Shown here one piece after another: positions 48,064 through 58,290 of a stretch of 64,000 nucleotides of DNA; the first letter of the stretch is position 1, and every line of letters starts with the position of its first letter. Below the pieces are notes generated by a model. It saw nothing but the letters and a program-made list of their open reading frames with translations, was not told the DNA's origin and ran no database searches. Where the stretch lies: NCBI RefSeq assembly GCF_900107975.1, contig NZ_FNVF01000002.1:573178-637177 (forward strand), read 5' to 3'. This stretch comes from Paenibacillus sp. UNC499MF (GTDB lineage Bacteria; Bacillota; Bacilli; Paenibacillales; NBRC-103111). Made by a program: the position numbers and the translations under genes.

Positions 48064-48113
48064 AAAATAAAACAACCCGGTTCCGTATAAAGCGGAACCG
48101 GGTTGTTTTATTT
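48064..48113. terminator. Bidirectional terminator after Enzyme I
   Basis: A perfect stem of about 20 bp (AACAACCCGGTTCCG with CGGAACCGGGTTGTT plus A/T ends) with a 7-base loop; A- and T-runs allow termination on both strands. It ends the long PTS operon. Confidence 0.95.
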
Positions 48114-48175
48114 TGCCATCCGGCAAGGGAGGGCACCGTCTGCGTCAGACTCCCTGCCTGCCCGATGTCCGATAA

Positions 48176-48525
48176 GCGGGAAGGCAGGCGCCAAACGCCA
48201 CGTGTTCTTGCAGCTCTCCGCGTTTGCGGCGGCATCGCATGGAGCCGGTCGCCGACAGCGGCTAAGCCCGCTGCGCGTCCTCTACAAGCGGACGAAATGG
48301 TAGCGGGAAGGCAGGCGCCAAGAGCTACCGCGAGTTCTCCGCGTGCGGGCGTTCGTCGCACGGAGCCGGTCGCAGACAGCCGCTAAACCCGCTGCGCGTC
48401 CTGTCCAAGCGGACGAAATGGCAGCGGGGAGACCGGCGCCAAGCGCTACCGCGAGTTCTCCGCGTGCGGGCGTTCGTCGCACGGAGCCGGTCACCGACAG
48501 CAGCTAAACCCGCATCGCGCCCAGT
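48176..48525 (+). repeat. GC-rich tandem repeat, unit about 121-127 bp, three copies
   Basis: Units begin with GCGGG at 48176, 48303 and 48424. Each contains GGCGCCAA, then a hairpin (CTCCGCGTGCG with CGCACGGAG), GGAGCCGGTC, a GACAGC-GCTAA box and CCGCTGCGCGTCC or similar. The last unit is truncated. Copies 2 and 3 are more alike than copy 1. It lies between convergent genes and no ribosome site or codon pattern suggests protein. Confidence 0.9.
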
Positions 48526-48568
48526 TCGCGCGGCCCTCTCCCCGCGCGATGCTCTCGTCCGCCGCCTG

Positions 48569-49189
48569 TCAGCCCTCCTTATGCGCCGGACAGTACAGCT
48601 TCATCAGACGAACGGTTTCCTCGTCCAGTTCTTTTCCGCGGTTTTCGAGTCCGCTCACCACGGCTTCGCGCTTGGCGCCCTTCATATTCTGGCCGAACTT
48701 GAATTTGGCCGACACGTCGTCCACGTCGATCCGGATTACGGCAACGCCGCGGATTTGGCTAACGTAGCCTGGATTTTCCAGGGAGAAGGGCTCGTAGCCT
48801 CCCTCAGGCTGAAGCTTTTCCATGAAGACGCCGAGCGCCTTCGCTTTTTCCTCCAAATCTTCCACGAGGACGGCCTTGCCTTTTATCACGACGGACTTGA
48901 AGAAGGCTGTCGCCGGACAGGCGTACACGGGCTCGGTAAAATACGATGGAATGAGCGCGTATTCCTTCGATATAGCGAAAGTAACCAAAGGATTCCGGCC
49001 CAGGTCCGAAATTTTTTCGCCGACTTTGCTGCCGTGGGCATAAATCGCACCGTCCCAGTATACAAAATTAAGAGCTTTTAAATTCGGATACCCGTCTTCA
49101 CCCGTGGTCCCCAGAATTCCGAATGTCATTTCGCTCATAAACTGTTCGACTTCCTGCCAGTCTTCCATACCGAATTCTTTTCTTCTCAA
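48569..49189 (-). CDS. Pyridoxamine 5'-phosphate oxidase-like (NimA-type) flavoprotein
   Basis: FMN-binding split-barrel protein of about 206 aa. TTG at 49189 is chosen since it gives the family-typical opening MRRKEF and has GGGGTGGAG upstream; an ATG at 49234 has no ribosome site. YPNLKALNFVYWDGAIYAHG and PLVTFAISKEYALIPSYFTE are the conserved barrel strands, and the sequence ends with CPAHKEG. Members of this group reduce nitro compounds or bind FMN/F420-like cofactors; the physiological role is unclear. Confidence 0.85.
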   Translation of the reverse strand: MRRKEFGMEDWQEVEQFMSEMTFGILGTTGEDGYPNLKALNFVYWDGAIYAHGSKVGEKISDLGRNPLVTFAISKEYALIPSYFTEPVYACPATAFFKSVVIKGKAVLVEDLEEKAKALGVFMEKLQPEGGYEPFSLENPGYVSQIRGVAVIRIDVDDVSAKFKFGQNMKGAKREAVVSGLENRGKELDEETVRLMKLYCPAHKEG

Positions 49190-49463
49190 AGTCTCCACCC
49201 CTGTAATTTGCCTGGTAACGGCTGTTTTTCTCATCTTAGCGGGACAGTTGACTTTTCTGAAGAGCCACTTTACGCTATTTTTAGTGGACCAGTTGCAGCC
49301 GGTCATGCTTTTTGCAGATCGATGTACGCGCGTTCAACATGTACATATTCTCTAAACCAGTTAACATCCACAAGCACTTCCGTACAAAAGGCATTCGCCG
49401 GGCAAAAGGTTTCGCCCTTCCGGCATGCTCACACCAACCAGACAAAATGGAGGTCGTTTTCCT

Positions 49464-50459
49464 ATGTTAAAAGTCGCTCTGCTCAGTTTCTGGCACGTTC
49501 ATGCCCTGGATTACGAGAAAGACGCCAACGAGCATCCCGGCACACAAGTGACCGCGATTTGGGATGAAGACACGGCCAGAGGCCGCAAAGAAGCGGAAAC
49601 CCGCGGAATTACCTTCTATGAAAACCTGGATGAACTGCTTGCCGATGAGGAAATCGGGGGTATTATCGTGACGACCCCGACCCGTCTTCACCGGGACGTT
49701 ATGGTAGCGGCGGCTAAAGCCGGCAAACATATTTTTACGGAAAAAGTCGTCGCCGCCACGAAGAAAGAATGCGGCGAGATTATGGACGCGGTGCGCGAGG
49801 CGGGCGTAGTGATGACGGTTTCGCTGCCGAGATTGAACGCCCCGTACACCCTGGGGATTCAGAACATTCTCGGACAGGGGGTTCTTGGAAAACTGACGCT
49901 GGTCCGCACAAGATTGTCCCATAACGGCGCAGTAAGCCGTGAAGAAGGGGGCGGCTGGCTTCCTGAGCGTTTCTTCGACCAATCCGCTGCGCAGGGCGGC
50001 GCCATGATCGATCTCGGCTGCCATCCGATGTACCTGACCCGCTTGTTTCTGGGCATGCCGGAAAGCCTGACGGCCAATTACGGCAGCGTCACGGGGCGCC
50101 CGGCTGAAGATAACGCGGTAAGCGTCTTGCGTTATCCGGACGGCGCTCTGGGAATCGTGGAAGCGGGCTTTGTGAACAGCCATTCCCCGTTCGTGATCGA
50201 GATTCACGGCACGCAGGGCACGCTGCTGTACTCCCAGCATGACGACAAGCTCCTGCTCCGTACGCGGTCTCAGGAAGGGGAAGAGTGGCAGACGGTCACG
50301 GATCTGCCTCAGGCGAAGCCTTCCGCCTTTGAGCAGTGGGTGGCCCATATCGAGTCCGGTACCCGGGCGGAGGAGAATCTGCTGCTCGCAGCGGACCTCA
50401 CCCGCCTGATGGAAGCGTCCAACGCTTCGGCGGCGAGCGGCTGTGCCGTTAAGCTGTAA
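49464..50459 (+). CDS. Gfo/Idh/MocA-family oxidoreductase
   Basis: NAD(P)-dependent sugar or inositol dehydrogenase-like protein, 331 aa. ATG at 49464 follows GGAGG by ten bases. The Rossmann start VALLSFWHVHALDYE lacks the classic GxGxxG, which is unusual. Nevertheless IIVTTPTRLHRDVMVAAAKA and GKHIFTEKVVAATKKE (EKP-like motif as EKV) and GGAMIDLGCHPMYLTRLFLG (the D-x-G-x-H motif) are intact. The substrate is unknown; weak nucleotide binding or a specialised role is possible. Confidence 0.85.
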   Translation: MLKVALLSFWHVHALDYEKDANEHPGTQVTAIWDEDTARGRKEAETRGITFYENLDELLADEEIGGIIVTTPTRLHRDVMVAAAKAGKHIFTEKVVAATKKECGEIMDAVREAGVVMTVSLPRLNAPYTLGIQNILGQGVLGKLTLVRTRLSHNGAVSREEGGGWLPERFFDQSAAQGGAMIDLGCHPMYLTRLFLGMPESLTANYGSVTGRPAEDNAVSVLRYPDGALGIVEAGFVNSHSPFVIEIHGTQGTLLYSQHDDKLLLRTRSQEGEEWQTVTDLPQAKPSAFEQWVAHIESGTRAEENLLLAADLTRLMEASNASAASGCAVKL

Positions 50460-50894
50460 GCCGTAAGAGTAGGGGAAATGCGGGCCGCCGTCATGCGATG
50501 TCATATCCGCATCGGAAACTGGCGGAGAGGACATCTGCGTGCCGGGAACTGCCTGAGGTGCTGTAACCGGAGCGCAGCCTGCCGAAGAGCGCTTTGGCAG
50601 CGCCTGCGCATGCCATAAGCAGAACTTGCGGACATTTTCCGTACCCTTCTCGCTGCCTAGTCGTTTTCTTCAGGCATCGCGTCGTAGAAAGACAGAAAAG
50701 AAGCCGGATACCCGGCTTCTTTTTCTTGTCGCTTTTCGTGGAACTCCAGCTGTCATATGTATAGGCGTACCTCATATCTCGTTCCTTATGTTTCGTACCA
50801 CATACCACGCCCGCGTTTGCTGCTTGTCCGTTAACCGAAAGCGCCGTTATCCCGGCCGCCCTGTATCCGCCGTCTCGGCGACTCAGACGGCCAG
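50460..50894. other. Intergenic region with one terminator, no gene seen
   Basis: It holds the bidirectional hairpin at 50698-50727 (AAGCCGG with CCGGCTT followed by CTTTTTCT). Small open frames on both strands overlap the hairpin and lack ribosome sites. Confidence 0.5.
50698..50727. terminator. Bidirectional terminator
   Basis: AAGAAGCCGG pairs with CCGGCTTCTT around a short loop, followed by TTTCTT on the plus strand and T-rich sequence on the minus strand. It lies between the convergent MocA-type and SnoaL-like genes. Confidence 0.85.
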
Positions 50895-51365
50895 CTAGTC
50901 AGCCGCACCTTCCGCCTCGGCTGTTGCCACCCGGGCTTCCGCCGCATTTCGCTTCAACTGGCGCTCGATACCCGCCCGGTCGATCTGGATCCAGTACTCG
51001 GCGATTTTGCCGCTGTCGACCCGGTACACCGCGCTCGCCAGCTCGATTACGGGCAGGCCGGTCGGCGCATAGCCGTCCACTTCGCCGATGTGCGTTCCCG
51101 TCTGCTTCCAGCGTACGTACACCCGGTCGCCGGAGCCGAGCAGCTCCTGTACTTCCAGAGTGAAAGGGCCGTAGGCATCGAGCATTTCCCGCACGTGCTC
51201 CGCATAAACCTCGGGCGTGCGCTCTACCGTGACTTCCTGCTCCGACTGGACCTGGTGGGCGAATACTTTTCCGGCCATCAGATCGGGAGCCGCTTCCAAA
51301 TTTTTTCCCGACCGCACTTCATCAAAAAAACGCTTTACTACTTCTTCCGGTCTTAAAGTCGTCAT
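50895..51365 (-). CDS. SnoaL-like / ester cyclase family protein
   Basis: A small cone-fold protein of 156 aa (NTF2 superfamily). ATG at 51365 with GGGGA upstream. RPEEVVKRFFDEVRSGKNLE at the start, DRVYVRWKQTGTHIGEVDGY in the centre and KIAEYWIQIDRAGIERQL near the end are typical of this family. Members catalyse aldol-type cyclisations or isomerisations or simply bind small ligands. The C-terminal Ala/Glu-rich tail has no recognised role. It precedes no obvious partner gene; the HxlR gene follows upstream in the same direction. Confidence 0.75.
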   Translation of the reverse strand: MTTLRPEEVVKRFFDEVRSGKNLEAAPDLMAGKVFAHQVQSEQEVTVERTPEVYAEHVREMLDAYGPFTLEVQELLGSGDRVYVRWKQTGTHIGEVDGYAPTGLPVIELASAVYRVDSGKIAEYWIQIDRAGIERQLKRNAAEARVATAEAEGAAD

Positions 51366-51446
51366 GATTTTTTTCCCCGCTCTCCCGGCTTCGTTCATGT
51401 TCCCAAGTCCTGGTCTTCGACGGCGATTGACCGTCTCAACCGGCAG

Positions 51447-51812
51447 TCAGGTCCATTTTGCCGCCCAAAGTTTCATTTCTTTTAAAATTTTGTGCAGATC
51501 CCGGCCTTTCGGCGTCAGGGTATATTCCACTGTTACCGGCACGGTCGCAAAAGCTTCCCGCTCCAGTACGCCCTGCTTCTCCAGATGGCGCAAAATATTC
51601 GTCAGTGCGGTAGGGCTGATTGAAACGATGCTGCGCTGAAGCTCCCCGAAGCGTCTCGTTCCGTCGAAAAGCTCCCGGATCACAAGAAACGCCCATTTTC
51701 CGCCGATGACATCAAGCGTCTTTTCAATGGAGCATTCGATAATGCCGGGCTCCTTCGGAATATAACTGCTTGCCGCAGGTTCAGCCGGTATTTTACCGGA
51801 TTGAGCTGTCAT
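51447..51812 (-). CDS. HxlR-family winged-helix regulator
   Basis: A 121-residue transcription factor. ATG at 51812 has AGGAGG ten bases upstream. The HxlR signature CSIEKTLDVIGGKWAFLVIR contains the N-terminal cysteine that senses electrophiles or thiol stress in relatives such as YodB. RFGELQRSIVSISPTALTNI is the recognition region and EYTLTPKGRDL the wing. It is divergent from the aldo/keto reductase at 52011, which it probably controls, along with itself and possibly the SnoaL-like gene. Confidence 0.9.
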   Translation of the reverse strand: MTAQSGKIPAEPAASSYIPKEPGIIECSIEKTLDVIGGKWAFLVIRELFDGTRRFGELQRSIVSISPTALTNILRHLEKQGVLEREAFATVPVTVEYTLTPKGRDLHKILKEMKLWAAKWT

Positions 51813-52010
51813 GAAGGCGCTTCCTCCTTTTACGAAAATGAGTCGGCCGCAAGGGGCCGTAACCCTGCTAAACAAAAGTGTAGCAGCAACATTTTTATGG
51901 GTATGATCAAAAAAAGATCACTACTGTTCATCATATAGAAAGTATTTTATGATGGCAATGGGAGGCGGCTTGTCCGCTTCGTGAAAACAGATTGGGGAGG
52001 TTTATGGAAC

Positions 52011-52970
52011 ATGCACTATCGCAGACTCGGACGGTCGGGCTTGAAGGTCAGTGAGATTAGCCTCGGAAGCTGGCTTACTTATGGAGGCTACGTCGAACGT
52101 GACAATGCGGTTCAATCGATCCGTAAAGCTTACGATTTGGGCGTTAACTTTTTTGATACCGCAAACGTTTACAAGCAGGGAGAAGCCGAGAAGGTGGTCG
52201 GCGACACTTTGAAGGAATATCCGCGCGAATCGTACGTGCTGGCGACGAAAGCTTTCTGGCCCATGGGCGAAGGACCGAATGACAGGGGCCTTTCCCGCAA
52301 GCATATTATGGAGCAGGCGCATGCCAGTCTGAAAAGACTCGGAACCGACTACGTCGACATCTATTACTGCCACCGGTACGATCCCGAGACGCCTTTGGAG
52401 GAAACGCTCCGGGCGCTTGACGACCTCGTTACCCAGGGCAAAGTGCTGTACATAGGGGTAAGCGAATGGACAGCCGCTCAAATGGCGGATGCGCTCGGTC
52501 TGGCCGAGAGATACCTGCTGGATAAAATCGTCGTCAACCAGCCGGTCTACAACATGTTCAACCGCTATATCGAGAAAGACATCATTCCGCTGGGCGAGGA
52601 AAAAGGAATCGGTCAGGTCGTATTCTCGCCGCTGGCGCAAGGACTCCTGACCGGTAAATACAAGTCGGCGGACGACATTCCGGCCGACAGCCGCGCCGCC
52701 AAAGTGGAGACGATGCGCGGGGCCGTCACGGCGGAGAACATCGCGAAGGTGAAGCAGCTTGAAGGCATTGCCTCGGAGCTGGAGCTTACCGTGGGACAGC
52801 TGGCCCTCGCCTGGATTTTGCGCCAGCCGAACGTGGCGAGCGCCCTCGTAGGCGCAAGCCGTCCGGAGCAGGTGGAGCAGAACGTGAAGGCCAACGGCGT
52901 GAAGCTGGCGGCGGGCGTGCTGGAGCGGATCGAGGCCGTTCTCTCGGGGAACGCGGCAGCCGGGAAGTAA
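52011..52970 (+). CDS. Aldo/keto reductase (Kv-beta/YghZ-like)
   Basis: 319 aa. ATG at 52011 follows GGGGAGG by ten bases. It opens with MHYRRLGRSGLKVSEISLGS, typical of the AKR6/11/14 group. Tetrad residues: D and Y in FFDTANVYKQG, K in LATKAFW, H in YYCHRYDPET. The cofactor loop is VVFSPLAQGLLTGKYK and SALVGASRPEQVEQNV. A reactive carbonyl is the likely substrate (methylglyoxal in YghZ). Divergent to the HxlR regulator, and followed by a strong terminator. Confidence 0.9.
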   Translation: MHYRRLGRSGLKVSEISLGSWLTYGGYVERDNAVQSIRKAYDLGVNFFDTANVYKQGEAEKVVGDTLKEYPRESYVLATKAFWPMGEGPNDRGLSRKHIMEQAHASLKRLGTDYVDIYYCHRYDPETPLEETLRALDDLVTQGKVLYIGVSEWTAAQMADALGLAERYLLDKIVVNQPVYNMFNRYIEKDIIPLGEEKGIGQVVFSPLAQGLLTGKYKSADDIPADSRAAKVETMRGAVTAENIAKVKQLEGIASELELTVGQLALAWILRQPNVASALVGASRPEQVEQNVKANGVKLAAGVLERIEAVLSGNAAAGK

Positions 52971-53025
52971 CAGATGCGGGGAGTCCGCCTTCATGACGGG
53001 CGGCTCCATCACCAGACAAGCGAGC

Positions 53026-53058
53026 AAAAACACCGGTTTCCTTGGAACCGGTGTTTTT
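53026..53058. terminator. Bidirectional terminator
   Basis: A 10-bp stem (ACACCGGTTT and GGAACCGGTGT) with a CCTT loop and T-runs on both strands. It is shared by the convergent aldo/keto reductase and MFS genes. Confidence 0.95.
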
Positions 53059-53074
53059 TGCCGTGCATTTCCGC

Positions 53075-54775
53075 CTACTGCGGGGAACGGACGGCGTTTC
53101 CCGTCCGCTCCGCTTCTCGTGCGGGTTCTTCCGCCTTCCGCCCGTTAACGAAGGCGCAGACGGCACCGAGAAGCAGAGCCAGGCAGCTGATTTTAAACAC
53201 GAGGCCGAACGCGGCCGTCGTACGGGTATTTACCACCGCCTGAAGCCGGGGAAGAAGAACCTGCAGCTCCGCTTTGTCTTTGGCGAAAGCTTCCTTCACC
53301 CGCCCGGCCGCATCGGGAGAAGCGGCTTGAAGCTGCTCCCGCTCCTTGCGGTCCCACTTGTCAAGCAGGCCCTGCATTGCCCCTGAAGCGCCACCCGCAG
53401 CAGTTCCGCGGTTTCCGGCTGTACCCTGCAGGGCTTCGGCAAGTTCCGCCTTGCTCGCCGCAGAGAGAGAACTGCTTGCGACCCGCTCCGCCAGCTCTGT
53501 TTGGGCGGAAGCCATCTCGGCCCGCATGGAATGGGACAGCAGAGCGACGAGTACGGCGATGCCGAGCGCGCTTCCGATCGTTCTGGCCATGGTGCCGATG
53601 CCCATGGCGATAGTCGTTTTGTCCGGCGGGGGAAGCAGGACGGTGGTTGCCGTCAAATTCGCAATTGCCATGCCGGTTCCCATACCCGCAATGACCAGGC
53701 GCCAGATGTAATCGATCGTCGAGGATTCCGTCGTGAGGCCCGCCAGCAGGTAAGTTCCGAGGGCCAGCAGGATCATTCCGGTAACCGAGAATATCCGCGG
53801 ACCCAGCTTGGCGGCGCCTTTGGCGGCAAGCACGGAGCAGATCATGGACGCGACGGCCAGGACGCTTATAATGAGTCCCGCGCGCAGCTCCGTCATGCCG
53901 ATCACCTGCGTAAGGAAAAACGCGAGGATGAAGGTCGGGCCGGTCATGCCGATCCCGAGCAGGAACAGCCCGAGATTGCCGGACGGAAACCTTTTGATTC
54001 TGAAAAGAGACAGCGGAAGCATCGGTTCTTTTACACGGGATTCGATCAGCAGGAAGAGAAGAAGCGAGACGAGAGCCGCCGCGAAGAGCGACAAGATATA
54101 AGGGGAATCCCAGCCTTTGTCGTTCGCCTGCATAAAAGCGAGGGTCAAGGCCAGCGAGGCGGCCGATACCGTCAGCATGCCGCCCCAGTCGAGTTTTCGC
54201 GTGGCCGTCGGATCGTAAGATTCCGCCAGGGAAGAAGCGGCGAGAACGAGGGCCAGAACGCCGAACGGGATATTGATGTAGAAAATCCACTGCCAGTCGA
54301 GCTGGTACGAGAGCACGCCGCCCAGGGCGGGTCCGCTTGCGGCCGCAAGGCCGGCCAAAGCGCCGGTAATGCCCATCATGACGGCTTTCTTTTCGGGAGG
54401 GAACAGCGCCAGCATCAGGGGGGCGACGAGAGGGGTAATCAACGCCGCGCCGATTCCTTGAAAGACACGGAAAAGAATGAGGGACGTGATCGAGCCCGCC
54501 AGACCGCACAGCAGGGAGCTCAAGGTGAAGAGGAACAAGCCGGTCATAAACGCTTTTTTACGGCCGAACTGGTCGGCGAGGCGGGAAGCGGCGAGCAGAA
54601 AAACGGCGAACGACAGGCTGTAGCCGTTCACGACCCAGGAAATGCTTGCGGTGTCCGCGGCGTAAAATTCACTCATCCGGGGAAGCGCCACGTTGACGAT
54701 GCTCGTGTCCAGAATCGCCATAAAGAAACCGAGCAGAAGGGTGATGATAGCGGGGATCTTGCGTGATTTTTGCAT
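53075..54775 (-). CDS. MFS drug efflux transporter, DHA2 (EmrB/QacA) type
   Basis: Proton-coupled multidrug exporter with 14 membrane segments, 566 aa. ATG at 54775 with GGAGG nine bases upstream. Motif C-like GITGALAGLAAASGPALGGV and motif A-like RLADQFGRKKAF are present, and ILDTSIVNVALP in segment 1 is the DHA2 signature. The long loop before the last segment (about 430-525) is Ala/Glu-rich and charged, which is unusual in length. It is divergent from a TetR gene and overlaps its operators. Confidence 0.9.
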   Translation of the reverse strand: MQKSRKIPAIITLLLGFFMAILDTSIVNVALPRMSEFYAADTASISWVVNGYSLSFAVFLLAASRLADQFGRKKAFMTGLFLFTLSSLLCGLAGSITSLILFRVFQGIGAALITPLVAPLMLALFPPEKKAVMMGITGALAGLAAASGPALGGVLSYQLDWQWIFYINIPFGVLALVLAASSLAESYDPTATRKLDWGGMLTVSAASLALTLAFMQANDKGWDSPYILSLFAAALVSLLLFLLIESRVKEPMLPLSLFRIKRFPSGNLGLFLLGIGMTGPTFILAFFLTQVIGMTELRAGLIISVLAVASMICSVLAAKGAAKLGPRIFSVTGMILLALGTYLLAGLTTESSTIDYIWRLVIAGMGTGMAIANLTATTVLLPPPDKTTIAMGIGTMARTIGSALGIAVLVALLSHSMRAEMASAQTELAERVASSSLSAASKAELAEALQGTAGNRGTAAGGASGAMQGLLDKWDRKEREQLQAASPDAAGRVKEAFAKDKAELQVLLPRLQAVVNTRTTAAFGLVFKISCLALLLGAVCAFVNGRKAEEPAREAERTGNAVRSPQ

Positions 54776-54799
54776 GAGTGGAATCCTCCAAAAATATAA

Positions 54800-54869
54800 T
54801 TGACTGACTGTCAATCAGTCGATGAAAAGACTATATAACATTGACTGACTGACAGTCAATAGTTAAATT
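54800..54869. promoter_or_regulatory. Divergent promoter region with two TetR operators
   Basis: Two palindromes share the TGACTGACTG core: 54800-54820 (GACTGA/TCAGTC dyad) and 54841-54859 (TTGACTG-ACTGA-CAGTCAA). They cover a TetR promoter on the plus strand (TTGACT 54841-54846, 17 bases, TAAATT 54864-54869). On the minus strand a TTGACT with TATATA 16 bases away serves the MFS gene. Repressor bound here would silence both genes. Confidence 0.8.
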
Positions 54870-54945
54870 TAAAAGAAAGAGCCTCCTTCCGCGATTAAGT
54901 TTAGAACAGGAAATCGGACAGGCAGGCATAAAGGCGGTGGAGAAG

Positions 54946-55644
54946 TTGGCACGTGTGACGAAAAGTCCGGAAGAACGCAAACAGGAGCTCTTATCCGCTG
55001 CGGATTCGCTGTTCCGTATAAAAGGATACGAACGGACCGCGGTTAGCGATATCGTTAAACAGGTCGGGGTCGCCCAGGGGACCTTTTATTATTATTTCAA
55101 GTCGAAAGATGAGCTGGCGGACGCGATGATCCGGCGCATGCTGGACGACCATATGGGGCTTGTTTCAACGATTGCGGAAGATCCGGAGTTGTCCGGCCGG
55201 GAGAAAATTGTCAAGATCCTGAAGGAAGATTTCGTGAAGCGGGGAGAAAATCTGGACAATCTGGATTATATGCACCATGAGAGCAACGCGCTTCTTCATC
55301 AAAAAATGCTCGTGGAGTCCGTCAAGGCTTACACGCCTTTCATTACGGCCATTATCGAGCAGGGCATCCGGGAAGGGAGCTTCCATACGAGCCATCCCCG
55401 GGAAGTGGTCGAGTTTTTCATGGTCGGTCTGTTTTTTCTCTACGACCCCGGTATTTTCGCCTGGACGGTGGAAGAAGTGGTGACGAAGCTTCAAGCCATC
55501 GGTGAAATTTTGGAAAAACTGCTCGGAGCGGAGAAAGATTCGCTCGATATCTGGAAGGACCTGCCGGATATGCCGGCCATTATCCAGAAGGCGCTCGAAG
55601 CCGAGAAAACGTCGCGGGAAAGAAGTCCTCGGTCCCGGTCTTGA
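54946..55644 (+). CDS. TetR/AcrR-family repressor
   Basis: A 232-residue regulator. TTG at 54946 gives the family-typical MARVTKSPEERKQELL start; a GTG at 54937 is closer to the ribosome site but less typical. The HTH is LFRIKGYERTAVSDIVKQVG followed by VAQGTFYYYFKSKDEL. The C-terminal ligand domain starts near residue 60. It is divergent from the MFS efflux gene with two shared operators, so it probably represses both until an inducing drug or metabolite binds. Confidence 0.9.
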   Translation: MARVTKSPEERKQELLSAADSLFRIKGYERTAVSDIVKQVGVAQGTFYYYFKSKDELADAMIRRMLDDHMGLVSTIAEDPELSGREKIVKILKEDFVKRGENLDNLDYMHHESNALLHQKMLVESVKAYTPFITAIIEQGIREGSFHTSHPREVVEFFMVGLFFLYDPGIFAWTVEEVVTKLQAIGEILEKLLGAEKDSLDIWKDLPDMPAIIQKALEAEKTSRERSPRSRS

Positions 55645-55692
55645 ACAATAACCTGACCTGCCCGCCGTAAGCATTTCGATGCGATCCGCAGC

Positions 55693-55733
55693 ACAAAAAA
55701 AGCCGGCCCGGCTATTTACCGGGCTGGCTTCTT
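55693..55733. terminator. Bidirectional terminator (TetR / mtnA)
   Basis: AAGCCGGCCCGG pairs with CCGGGCTGGCTT (one mismatch) around a 7-base loop, with A/T runs on both sides. Confidence 0.9.
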
Positions 55734-55754
55734 GTTTGCCGGGACACCGGCGTA

Positions 55755-56863
<1,109 letters not shown>

Positions 56864-56864
<1 letters not shown>

Positions 56865-58090
56865 TAGCGGATACCCTCCTTCACGGCGGTTGCCTCGCGG
56901 GCGGCCGCAATCAGTTCATCGATGGAGCTTGTCTGACGGCCCCGCTTAATCAGCGTCGTGCCGATCGCCAGCGCGAGTCTTTGCGCACGTTCGCGTGCCG
57001 CGGCGTCTTCGATCGTGTCGATGTCCGCCACGTGCGAGAGGCCGTAGATACGGCGGACCATTTTGCAGCCGGCGAAGCCGACGGTTTCCTGAAGAACACG
57101 GTTCAGGTACCAGTCCTGATAGGCAGGCGTTTCGGACATCGGATCGACCGTTTCGTTGTCCCACAGGGCGCGGAATTCACGCTCGAATACCGTCCACACT
57201 TCTTTGACGGTTTCCAGCAGATATTCCCGGTATTCCGACCGCTCGGCTTCATTCGCGCTCCAGCCTTCCTGGCCGGCGTAATTAAGCAGCAGGTTAGCCA
57301 GCACGGCACCTATGTCGAAGCCCATCGGACCGTAATAGGCGAATTCGGGATCGATGACTTTCGTGGAATCTTCTTTGATGAAAATACTGCCCGTATGCAG
57401 ATCGCCGTGAAGCAGAGCTTCGGCCCGCGTCAGGAACGTATTGCGCAAAATGGCGACTTCCAGATGCAGCTCGCGGTCCTGCCAGATCGCCTGCACGGCA
57501 TCTTTCAGATGATCTTCGATGCTGTTGTTTTCCGAATCGCGGTAGGGATCGTCGAAAATCAGATCCTCCGTGATTTTGCAAAGCTCGGGATTGATGAACC
57601 GGCCGACCCGCAGCTTCTTCTCCTGCTGGTTCATTCCGAGATCCGACGAGAAAAACAGCGTGCGGGCCATAAAGCGGCCGATATGCTGCGCGAAGAGCGG
57701 GTATTTGTTTTTCTCGATCAAGCCCCTGCGCATGATGACATGATCGCTCAAGTCTTCCATGACAGTCAGCGCAAGCTCTTTCTCATACGCGAAAACGTGA
57801 GGAACGAGATCCGGGCACAGGGAACCCTGTAGCTGCAGGGCTTCGCTTTCGATCCGTGCGCGGTCCAGCGTAAGCGGCCACGATTCTCCTACGACTTTCG
57901 CGTAAGGCAAGGCCTGCTTCAGAATCAGGCTGCGTCCGGATTTTTCATCCGAGATGTGAAAAACAAGATTAAGATTGCCGTCCCCGATTTCACGGCTTGT
58001 CAGCACCGCGTCGGGCGCGAAAATGTTCGGCAGTCCTTTGGCATATGCAATCGCTTCCGCTTCCGTCAGCGCGTGGTACGTCGTAGTCAT
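56864..58090 (-). CDS. mtnK: S-methyl-5-thioribose kinase
   Basis: Phosphorylates methylthioribose with ATP in methionine salvage. 408 aa, choline-kinase-like fold. Visible motifs: [20 protein letters not shown] and [17 protein letters not shown] (nucleotide-binding Lys), [17 protein letters not shown] with the catalytic H-G-D-L-H, and [20 protein letters not shown] with the metal-binding Asp. GAGGAACGCCC precedes the ATG. The upstream region (58091-58290) shows a candidate sigma-A promoter but no S-box riboswitch, unlike in B. subtilis. Confidence 0.97.
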
Positions 58091-58164
58091 TGGGCGTTCC
58101 TCCTGAGAAAGATTAATAAGTGGCGGCTTGTACCGGGTTGTCCGTTAATTCCGACTTAAATACT

Positions 58165-58193
58165 AGTATAAAGGAAAATACCCCTGCATGAAA
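58165..58193 (-). promoter_or_regulatory. Candidate promoter of mtnKA
   Basis: On the minus strand TTTCAT and TATACT are 17 bases apart, about 75 bases before mtnK. The -35 is weak. Confidence 0.4.
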
Positions 58194-58290
58194 CACAATT
58201 TTTAGGGCTCCGGTCCCTGGACACGGCTTACATAAAACGGCTCCGTTCGGCCTACACTACCGGAAGATATCCCACATCAGGAGGTACGTC

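Noticed and set aside
48176-48525. Three repeats considered as a CRISPR array or coding repeat
   Set aside because: The unit is over 120 bp without unique spacers, and no frame shows codon structure or a ribosome site.
50491-50808. 105-aa minus-strand frame between the MocA-type and SnoaL-like genes
   Set aside because: Contains the bidirectional terminator and lacks a ribosome site or family features.
53501-54766. Long plus-strand open frame (421 codons) over the MFS transporter
   Set aside because: Charged low-complexity product with no fold; antisense to a 14-segment transporter with intact motifs.
58091-58290. S-box (SAM) riboswitch expected before mtnK
   Set aside because: No S-box core sequences or terminator/antiterminator pair could be found in the 200-base leader.
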